DNA from: a bacterium
Lineage (GTDB): Bacteria; Desulfobacterota; Binatia; UBA12015
DNA length: 9,157 bases
Direction: 5' to 3'
Assembly (NCBI GenBank): GCA_029976905.1
Contig: JAPOLW010000126.1
Location: 1-9,157, forward strand
The position numbers and the translations under genes were made by a program. Below, piece by piece: positions 1 to 6,080 of the stretch (its first letter is position 1; each line of letters opens with the position of its first letter). The notes under the pieces were generated by a model. The model saw only the letters and a program-made list of their open reading frames with translations. It did no database searches and had not been told where the DNA came from.

Positions 1-1995
1 CTCGATGCCGCCGTTGATGATCTGGGTGGTCACACCGAAGCCAGGCTCGAGACCACCGGCGAGATCGTGTTCATTGGGCTGCCACGTCCCATCGAGAGCG
101 TGCAACATCGATGGCTTGGGCGGCTGCGGGTAGACGTAGAAGAAGACGGCACTCGCCAGGTTGAGCCACGTGTCCGCAACCAGGTTCGGTTCCTCGAGCA
201 GAACGGACACATCGCCGAACATCGCCTGTGAGAACGGACCGTAGTTGTAGTTGTAGCTGAGCTGCTTGGCGCCACGGCCGAAGTAGCTCTTGTAGGCCCC
301 GGCCGAGGGGTGGCCCTCCGGAAAGACGGCGCACGGCCACGTCGCGCCCTGCCACGTCGAGAGATCGCAGATGCCGTACCCCCCGGCCGCGTCCTCACTC
401 CATCCCAACTCGCGCACGTAGACCAGGCCCTGGCGCCACTGCGGCTCCGGCCAGGCGATGGTGTGGCCGCCGGTTTCCTGGGTGAAATGGGCGAACATCG
501 TGGCCAACGCCTTTCGACAGATGGCATCGGCGTCGCGTCCATCGTCGTAGGAAGCACAGAAAGCCGGGAACTTCGCGATGGCACGCAGGAAGCTCTCGTA
601 GGTGTACTCGGGTGACCGCCGCGGGAAGAAGAACTCCCAGCGTTCGGCATCGACGATCGTCTCCACACGACGCACGTTTTCGGGATTGGCCGCGCGTCCC
701 GGCACGACCGCCTCGACCGCCTCGTTGTCTCGCGTGCGGATCGAGTCCTTCACGAGCGCCATGAGCGGGCCCTCGGTCAGGGCGGCTTCATCGGCCAGGA
801 GCTCGCTTCGGTACAGAGTCACTTCGTTGCCGGAGTCCTCTGGCGGATCGACGACGCCGGTCGAATCGTCTCCCTGGTCGGGATCCGATGTGCCGTCTCC
901 GGGTTCGGGTTCGGGTTCGGGCTGCGGATCGGTCGACCCTTCACAGCCCACCGTCGCTGCTCTCCAAACGCCCCAGGGGCCCGTGGTCCCGGGCTCTTCC
1001 CCACGCGTCCACCAATGCGCTTCCCAGGTCCCCCCCGCCCACGAAACCCGGTCGCCTCCGACGTAGATCGCGCCGTCGTCCCAGGCCGGGCAACCGACCG
1101 CCGCCTCCATTCGCTGATCGACCTCGACCTCCGCCCGCGAGAAGAGGACGCCATCACTCACCTGAACCTCGAAGACGTAGGCCACGTCCCGCGTCGGTTC
1201 GGGCAGCGTCGCCACCGGATCGATGCGAGACCGATCATCGAAGATTGCTTGCGGCTCCACCGGAGCCACCTGCTCCCAGCGATAGGTGAGTGCATCCCCA
1301 TCCGGATCGTCCGACCCCAACGCGGACAGTTGCACCACTCCGGCACCGATGACTTCCACGACGTCGGCACTCACGACGACGACCGGTGCGTTGTTTCCGA
1401 CGATCGGTCGTTGCTCCACGGTGACCTCGCGATCGACCACGACGGTGCCATCGTTGACGAACACACGGAAGACGTAGGTCAGAGGCTCCACGGCTGGAGG
1501 AAGAAGCACGAAGGCCTGCGCTGTCGTCGACCCCTCGATCGTCACCACGGGCGCGCCCCCCGTGCTCTGCTCCCACACGTACTCCAGGGCGTCGCCATCG
1601 GGATCGAGAGCCGAGACGAGAAGTTCCACCGTGGCGGCTCCGTCCGGTCCGACCTCGAGCACCGTAGCCCAGGCCTCGACCGACGGAGGCAAATTTGCCT
1701 CGTTCCCGCCGGCGCACTCCGTCGCGCCCGACGCGAGCCGCTCCCAGGGTGTTTCCCACGGGTAGGCGACCAGATCGACATCGGACGGAACATCCTCGGG
1801 ACCCGCCCACCATTTGGCGTAGAAGAGATCCCCGGCGAAGCACACGCGATCCCCGGCCACATAGATCTCACCGGGCACGTAGCCCTCCGAAGCGCGGGCG
1901 CTCGTCGGCACGCACATCGTCAATCCCAATATCCCGGCCCAAATTGCCAGGGTGCGCCGGCGCGCTCTTTTTCCTCTGTGTCCTCGTTTGTTCAT
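1..1995 (-). CDS. Modular secreted GH19 chitinase (C-terminus cut by window edge)
   Basis: Endochitinase of glycoside hydrolase family 19, expected to hydrolyse beta-1,4-GlcNAc bonds by inversion outside the cytoplasm. The frame stays open for 665 codons from ATG 1995 to the left edge with no stop. Residues 1-35 are an export signal (basic n-region with RRR, hydrophobic core, ARA before S36); RRTLA could also suit Tat. Residues 38-88 form a CBM5/12-like module (IYVAGDRVCFAG...YAKWWAG). About 102-196 and 199-295 are two PKD-like modules (DPDGDALEYVWEQ, DPDGDALTYRWEQ). Residues 302-351 form a second CBM5/12-like module (IYVGGDRVSWAG...HWWTRGEEPG) bounded by Cys302 and Cys351. An acidic Pro-Glu linker spans about 353-391 and GH19 begins near 392. 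Catalytic-acid motif HFTQETGGH holds Glu507; Glu529 in YVREL is the probable second acid. YFGRGAKQLSYNYNYG at 571-586 and the PQPPKPSMLHALDGTWQPNE segment are family signatures. AGAGGA lies upstream of the start. Family call is firm; only the end is missing. Confidence 0.94.
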   Translation of the reverse strand, partial: MNKRGHRGKRARRRTLAIWAGILGLTMCVPTSARASEGYVPGEIYVAGDRVCFAGDLFYAKWWAGPEDVPSDVDLVAYPWETPWERLASGATECAGGNEANLPPSVEAWATVLEVGPDGAATVELLVSALDPDGDALEYVWEQSTGGAPVVTIEGSTTAQAFVLLPPAVEPLTYVFRVFVNDGTVVVDREVTVEQRPIVGNNAPVVVVSADVVEVIGAGVVQLSALGSDDPDGDALTYRWEQVAPVEPQAIFDDRSRIDPVATLPEPTRDVAYVFEVQVSDGVLFSRAEVEVDQRMEAAVGCPAWDDGAIYVGGDRVSWAGGTWEAHWWTRGEEPGTTGPWGVWRAATVGCEGSTDPQPEPEPEPGDGTSDPDQGDDSTGVVDPPEDSGNEVTLYRSELLADEAALTEGPLMALVKDSIRTRDNEAVEAVVPGRAANPENVRRVETIVDAERWEFFFPRRSPEYTYESFLRAIAKFPAFCASYDDGRDADAICRKALATMFAHFTQETGGHTIAWPEPQWRQGLVYVRELGWSEDAAGGYGICDLSTWQGATWPCAVFPEGHPSAGAYKSYFGRGAKQLSYNYNYGPFSQAMFGDVSVLLEEPNLVADTWLNLASAVFFYVYPQPPKPSMLHALDGTWQPNEHDLAGGLEPGFGVTTQIINGGIE
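901..921 (-). repeat. Hexanucleotide repeat coding the Pro-Glu linker
   Basis: Three copies of GGGTTC plus GGG on the plus strand, read on the minus strand as Pro-Glu-Pro-Glu-Pro-Glu-Pro. It lies inside the chitinase gene between the second chitin-binding module and the catalytic domain, so it is a flexible inter-domain linker. Such short repeats can change length by slippage in multiples of two residues without breaking the frame. Confidence 0.85.
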
Positions 1996-2004
1996 CGTTC
2001 GGTT

Positions 2005-2010
2005 TCCTCT
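2005..2010 (-). promoter_or_regulatory. Ribosome binding site of the chitinase gene
   Basis: Read on the minus strand, AGAGGA sits nine bases before ATG 1995. It supports that ATG as the start, which also gives a well-formed signal peptide. Confidence 0.7.
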
Positions 2011-2038
2011 GCCGGATGCGTCCCGGTAACGTTGAAGG

Positions 2039-2057
2039 CGCGTCGGCCGCCGACGCG
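2039..2057. repeat. 19-bp perfect dyad in the chitinase leader
   Basis: CGCGTCGGC and GCCGACGCG are exact inverted copies around one central base. The dyad lies 43 bases upstream of the chitinase ATG. It could be an operator for a dimeric regulator or an RNA hairpin in the 5' leader. No T tract follows it on either strand, so an intrinsic terminator is unlikely. Function is inferred from position only. Confidence 0.5.
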
Positions 2058-2193
2058 GAATCGCACGGCTCTCGACGCAATCGCTACGTGGACGCGCGAT
2101 CACTCCAGGAATTCAAACGCTCATACTCGCCAGGCGCACAGGATGGCCGTCGCAGCAATGAGCGAACGCCCAACGTGTTGCCGGCTGGCGACA

Positions 2194-2219
2194 GTCGTGT
2201 CGCTCTGGGTTGACACGAC
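2194..2219. repeat. Spaced inverted repeat (8-10-8) in the intergenic region
   Basis: GTCGTGTC at 2194-2201 and GACACGAC at 2212-2219 are perfect inverted copies with a 10-base spacer. The right arm overlaps a TTGACA hexamer at 2210-2215. The form fits a two-site operator or a hairpin, but an 8-base pair of arms can arise by chance in a region this long. Confidence 0.35.
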
Positions 2220-3190
2220 GCTCGGTCGCAGCCTCACGAGGCAAGCAGTCGATTCACCGCAACGGATTTCCCTTCTCACCGGAACCGGTCCGGGCTCGGC
2301 AGGGTCACCGTGAAGATTGCGAGTTCGGCAGGCTTGGCGACTTGCCTGAAGTCCCGTTCGATGCAGCCCGCCCGAGCATGCACGTTCGGACTCCACCCCT
2401 GCTTTTCATGATCGATTCCGGAGCGTCCGGTAGGCTGAGGGAAGGCGGCCACCCGCAAACGTCCGCGTCCGGTCGCGAGGACTCGCGATCACGACGCGCG
2501 TGTCCGTTCTTGCCGGGGTTGATCTGCCCCGCTTCGAACATGGCCACGCCGCGCGTGGTGGGAATTGCGTCGACAGATTTCGGGCACTCCTCGTACCGCG
2601 CAAGATGCATCGATCGCGCGCCGCACCGCGACGGCTCGGTACGATCACGCTCGACCTGCTGACGCGTGTCGCTTCTGTCGGCGTGACTTCCACGGCAGAC
2701 GATTCGATCCGCCTGCTCCCGTATCTGCAGGACCCTTTGCTCGATACGCCAGCGGCCCGGCACGATCCGTACGCCAAGCGTTTCGAAGCAAACGGGTTCG
2801 CCCGCATACGGAACACGTGCGCGCGGTGCGGGACGAACGGTACAGACTCCTCCGGCGCAACGGAGGCCACCCTGCAACGGCGCGGTAGCGCAAGCGCGAC
2901 CTATTCCTCGGCGACGCTCACCACGATCGCCCGAGAGGATGCCGACCGCTTCAAGGCAAACCGGTAGCCCGGCACCCCGCCTCCGGAGAGGCCGACGATC
3001 CGCTCTTGCATCGAGCGCCCGCCCTAGGGTTCCCGCCAGCGGGCGACAGCTTTTCGTGACGAACCTGCCTCTCTGCAGCCGAGAGACAAGACCCGGCAAG
3101 GATTCTGGGGAACTTCACTCGCTTGCACTTTTCTGTATTGACCTCGCCGCCCGCAGCACGCCACTGTAGAAGCTCCATGAAACGCTTTGT

Positions 3191-3226
3191 GCCCGCTCAC
3201 CATGCCAGCATCACGCCGGAGCGGGC
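3191..3226. repeat. Inverted repeat in the leader of the beta-helix gene
   Basis: GCCCGCTC at 3191-3198 and GAGCGGGC at 3219-3226 are perfect inverted copies with a 20-base loop. They end 81 bases before ATG 3308. If transcribed, this would make a GC-rich 5' hairpin. There is no T tract. Chance occurrence is possible. Confidence 0.35.
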
Positions 3227-3294
3227 TGCCCTCACACGCGCAGGACGCCCATGCCAACCCTTCGACGACGACACTGCTCTCACGAGGCAATCCC

Positions 3295-3300
3295 AGGAGA
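3295..3300 (+). promoter_or_regulatory. Ribosome binding site that sets the beta-helix gene start
   Basis: AGGAGA lies seven bases before ATG 3308. It favours that start over the in-frame ATG at 3251, which would add 19 residues (Arg- and His-rich at its start) ahead of the signal peptide, and over ATG 3332, which has no such site. Confidence 0.75.
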
Positions 3301-3307
3301 CACCGAA

Positions 3308-5320
3308 ATGAATTTCCCACGAGCTGCTCTAATGCATCGCTACACCGCCAACCATAGGGTGCACTCGATTTTCTGGGGAACCAGGAGTTGGGGAGTGCGC
3401 TCTCTCGTCTTTTTCGCGCTCCTCCTCGCCCTGCCGGGTCGAGCCCCGGCGGCGACCTACAACGTCCCGGGAGACTTCGCGACCATCCAGGCCGCGATCG
3501 ACGACGCCGGCGTGGTCAACGGCGACACCATCACCATCGACGCCGGCACGTACACCAATGGCCTCGGGAACTGCTACGGCCCCCAGGTCTACACGATGTA
3601 CATCAACAAGGAGCTGACCATCCAGGGAGCCGGGGATGGCAGCAATCCGGCCTCGAACACGGTCTTCGCGCCGTTCAGCTGCGGCGGGCAGAAGACCAAC
3701 GGTGCGATCTTCATCGACGCGAGCAACGTCACCCTGAGCGACATCTACATCGACGCGCGGGCGAACATGGACTCCGGAACCGGCCAGGAGGTCGCCCGGG
3801 GCCTGCAGACCTCGGGCCCCATCGACAATCTGCTGGTGGAGGACGTGACCTTCTACGGCACCACGCACTCCTGCTTCGAGTTCAACTACGCGACGAACTC
3901 GACCGGGCGTCGCCTCTTCTGCGACCGCAGTGTGACGGGCTACAACCTCGGGAACGCCAACGGCTACCGCATCGTTGCCTCCCCCGCCTTCAACCTGGAG
4001 GATTCCGGCACCTCGGGCGGCGCGAGCACCTACTACATGATCATCTTCCAGGACACCGTCGGGGTGAACATGACCGATGTCGACCTGACGGGCGGCGCTA
4101 GCAGCTACGGCCAGTGGCTCTACACGTGCTGGAACTTCCATGACCCGGTAACGACCCTTTCCATCGACTATGAGAACGTCACGATCGACGACGTTCCCAC
4201 AGCGATCTATCTCACCCCGGCGACCGATTCGATCGTCTCCCTGACCACCGACCCGGGAGACCTGACCTTCGGAAACAACGTCGATGTGCCTTTGCATATC
4301 GACCTCACCTACAGTGGCTGCTCTGGCCATGGCACCTACGTCGCCCTGCAGGACTTCACCTGCAACGCCGGTCTTCCATGGATGATCGAAGACAGTGCCA
4401 ACGGCTCGCAGCGCTGGTTCGAGTCCGAGGCCGACGCCGACGCCTGGAGCGCGGCGAATTGCGCCGGAAGCTGCACCAAGAACAACACCGGCTGCTGCGG
4501 CGACGGCGTCCTGAACCCCTTCTTCGAGCAGTGTGACGAAGGCGACCGCAACCCCGCCGGGCCCGGCGACTGCTGCACGGCGGATTGCCAACTTGCACCT
4601 GCGGGGACCGTTTGCCGCGCGGCCATCGGGGAATGCGACGAGGAAGAAGCCTGTGACGGCGTCTCGGGTGTCTGCCCCGCCAACGCGTACTTCCCCGACG
4701 GCGACGCATGCTACACCGACCCCTATATCCCCGACCCGCCCAATCGCGTACCGCCGACCCGGACGCTGCCCTGCGACTTCGGGGAATGTGTCTGTGAGAG
4801 CGGCATTTGCGTCGGGCCCGGCACCCTCACGACTCGAATCGCGCGAGCGACGGCCAACCAGGCTGGTTCCCGGTTCACGGACAAGGGGACGGTTCTCGTA
4901 AAGGCCGCCGTGTACGATACCGACACCTTCAACGTGGAGCCTCAGGGGGATTTCCGGACACAGATGCTCGCACAAAAGGTAGCCCTCCAGGTCTCCGACG
5001 GCGGGGGCTTCGACGTGACGAGCCCGATCACAGGCTGCGTCGACGGAAAGAGTGGCCGGGCCATCAAGTGCAAGAGTGACACGGCCAAGGTCGTCTGCCG
5101 GAGATACGATGGCATCGATGCCATCTGGGATTGCAAGTTCCGGCTCAAGAAACTGGAGGCGGCGGATACCGGGACCGGTCCCATGAATACCACGCTCACG
5201 GTCCGCGTCGTGCAGCCCAACGAGTTCTACCAGGTTCGACGCACGGATACGGTGGACCCGGCATCGTGCGTCCTCAAGGGAGCAGATAGCCGATCTGTGC
5301 AGTGCAAGGTGACGCAATGA
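3308..5320 (+). CDS. Secreted parallel beta-helix protein with disintegrin-like segment
   Basis: Exported protein of 670 residues; substrate unknown. Residues 1-49 are a long signal peptide with core SLVFFALLLALPG and cleavage near APAA/T50. From T50 the sequence reads YNVPGDFATIQAAIDDAGVV...DTITIDAGTY, the usual entry to a right-handed parallel beta-helix of the pectate-lyase-like superfamily. Beta-strand rungs such as GAIFIDASNVTLSDIYIDAR and IDNLLVEDVTFYG follow to about residue 380. I see no certain catalytic set, so it may bind rather than cut. Residues 385-501 are Cys-rich; 396-468 follow the disintegrin spacing (CGDGVLNPFFEQCDEG, CC, CR, ECD, CP, C). Residues about 505-670 form a C-terminal domain with ITGC577, KCK, CVLKG and QCK that resembles the next gene. 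Its stop overlaps an ATG at 5317 (ATGA), so the two are probably co-expressed. The strand is clear from the family match and from the absence of TTA, CTA and TCA codons. Confidence 0.9.
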   Translation: MNFPRAALMHRYTANHRVHSIFWGTRSWGVRSLVFFALLLALPGRAPAATYNVPGDFATIQAAIDDAGVVNGDTITIDAGTYTNGLGNCYGPQVYTMYINKELTIQGAGDGSNPASNTVFAPFSCGGQKTNGAIFIDASNVTLSDIYIDARANMDSGTGQEVARGLQTSGPIDNLLVEDVTFYGTTHSCFEFNYATNSTGRRLFCDRSVTGYNLGNANGYRIVASPAFNLEDSGTSGGASTYYMIIFQDTVGVNMTDVDLTGGASSYGQWLYTCWNFHDPVTTLSIDYENVTIDDVPTAIYLTPATDSIVSLTTDPGDLTFGNNVDVPLHIDLTYSGCSGHGTYVALQDFTCNAGLPWMIEDSANGSQRWFESEADADAWSAANCAGSCTKNNTGCCGDGVLNPFFEQCDEGDRNPAGPGDCCTADCQLAPAGTVCRAAIGECDEEEACDGVSGVCPANAYFPDGDACYTDPYIPDPPNRVPPTRTLPCDFGECVCESGICVGPGTLTTRIARATANQAGSRFTDKGTVLVKAAVYDTDTFNVEPQGDFRTQMLAQKVALQVSDGGGFDVTSPITGCVDGKSGRAIKCKSDTAKVVCRRYDGIDAIWDCKFRLKKLEAADTGTGPMNTTLTVRVVQPNEFYQVRRTDTVDPASCVLKGADSRSVQCKVTQ

Positions 5321-5354
5321 GGATCTTCCAAACGGACAAGACCATGCTCTCTGC

Positions 5355-5360
5355 AGAGGA
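5355..5360 (+). promoter_or_regulatory. Ribosome binding site that sets the small secreted gene start
   Basis: AGAGGA lies seven bases before ATG 5368, which begins a compact signal peptide. A rival start at ATG 5317 overlaps the upstream stop as ATGA and has AAGGTG at 5305-5310. It would put 17 residues, three of them acidic, ahead of the signal core, which is less typical. Both starts could be used. Confidence 0.6.
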
Positions 5361-5367
5361 TTTCAAG

Positions 5368-5940
5368 ATGACGTCGATGACACGAAGCCAAATGCTGCTG
5401 CCGCTCCTGCTCGCGTCCTTTGTCTGGGGCAGCATCTTCGCGGCCCCGGAGGCCCGAGCCACCACGGGGTCCCTTCAGTACGCAAAAGTGAAGATCTCCA
5501 AGACAGGAAAGCCCAGCGGAAGCATGGGCATGCGGGCTCTGCTGCTGGAGTCTACTCTGGCGACCGACTTCTTTACCCAACTCAACGCCGGAAGCTGCTC
5601 GATGACCTTCACCTCGGCAGACCCTGGAACCGGTGCCTATACGGAAACGATTGCGCTCACGGGTTGTGCCAGCAACGGCAAGACGTACGGCACCAAGTGC
5701 AAGTTCGCCACCGCGGGCGCACCGACGGTCAAGGCGACCACCTGGGCGGATAAGGATCTGCTTGGCAGCTTCTGGATCAAGGCTCGCTTCGGCCGCGTCC
5801 CATTCTCGGTGCCAGCCCTGGCCGGTCCGATCACCGTGACGCTGGACTGCAGCACCGTCGAGCAGTTCAGCGATGTTGCCGACGACTGCTCGATCTCAGG
5901 CCGGGCCAACCGGATCCGTTGCAAGAAGGTCGATAACTGA
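5368..5940 (+). CDS. Small secreted Cys-containing protein, related to the C-terminal domain upstream
   Basis: Function unknown; 190 residues. Residues 1-31 are a signal peptide (MTSMTRSQ, then LLPLLLASFVWGSIF, cleavage after ARA31). The mature part has six cysteines (77, 100, 111, 161, 174, 185), an even number that fits disulfides in an exported protein, and alternating polar/hydrophobic stretches that suggest a beta-sandwich. Key segments LTGCASNGKTYGTKCK and CSISGRANRIRCK match, in order and spacing, ITGCVDGKSGRAIKCK and CVLKGADSRSVQCK of the preceding protein's last 165 residues. I read it as a free-standing paralogue of that domain. It follows 47 bases after the upstream stop, or overlaps it by four if ATG 5317 is used (207 residues), so coupling with the beta-helix gene is likely. 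I do not recognise a named family. The next gene follows after about 140 bases with no clear terminator. Confidence 0.82.
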   Translation: MTSMTRSQMLLPLLLASFVWGSIFAAPEARATTGSLQYAKVKISKTGKPSGSMGMRALLLESTLATDFFTQLNAGSCSMTFTSADPGTGAYTETIALTGCASNGKTYGTKCKFATAGAPTVKATTWADKDLLGSFWIKARFGRVPFSVPALAGPITVTLDCSTVEQFSDVADDCSISGRANRIRCKKVDN

Positions 5941-6080
5941 GCACGGCCGCCGGCCCGCAGAGCCTTCCCCCAGCGGAATGCGACGCGGGTCGGCTGGTCG
6001 TCCGGAAGCGAGATGCCGATTGGCACTGGCTCCTTTCCGGACTTTCGGCCACGATGACCTTCGGTTTCGGGGCGAGAGCA

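Larger units (their letters stand above)
1996..3307. other. Divergent intergenic region, no convincing gene
   Basis: About 1.3 kb separates the minus-strand chitinase from the plus-strand beta-helix gene, so it should hold both promoters. Several frames stay open for 80-260 codons on both strands (for example 2500-2967 plus and 2305-3099 minus). They overlap one another, lack clear ribosome sites, read as Arg/Ser/Ala-rich low-information protein and match no family I know. I therefore call no gene. No clear tRNA, riboswitch or insertion sequence was seen. Inverted repeats at 2039-2057, 2194-2219 and 3191-3226 are listed separately. A TTGACA at 2210-2215 lacks a good -10 partner. A decayed gene cannot be excluded. 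Confidence 0.6.

Noticed and set aside
2210..2238. TTGACA at 2210-2215 as the -35 of a plus-strand promoter
   Set aside because: At 16-18 bases downstream there is only CTCACG-like sequence, not a -10 box, and no gene follows closely.
1015..2313. A 432-codon open frame on the plus strand over the chitinase gene
   Set aside because: It is antisense to a certain GH19 gene, is His/Arg/Asp-rich without domains, and has no ribosome binding site.
2500..2967. A 155-codon plus-strand frame in the intergenic region
   Set aside because: Slightly better composition than its rivals, with a CARCG motif, but only one such pair, no ribosome site and no similarity I recognise.
2305..3099. A 264-codon minus-strand frame in the intergenic region
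   Set aside because: No clear ribosome site, no recognisable domain, Arg-rich composition, and overlap with several equally open frames on both strands. It could be decayed coding DNA, but nothing supports a call.
3137..3175. TTGACC and TGTAGA as a promoter for the beta-helix gene
   Set aside because: The spacing is 21 bases, too long for a normal sigma-70 promoter.
3329..5317. A 662-codon open frame on the minus strand opposite the beta-helix gene
   Set aside because: Its codons lie exactly opposite the sense codons, so stops would need TTA, CTA or TCA in the sense gene, which are rare at high GC. The translation is Gly/Val/Arg-rich with no family match, while the sense strand has a signal peptide and clear domains.
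6021..6037. TTGGCAC before the heme lipoprotein gene as a sigma-54 site
   Set aside because: The -12 element is absent at the required spacing: the bases there are TTT and not TTGC.
5941..6080. GC-rich GGCCGCCGGCC after the small secreted gene as an intrinsic terminator
   Set aside because: The stem is only about four pairs and no T tract follows.
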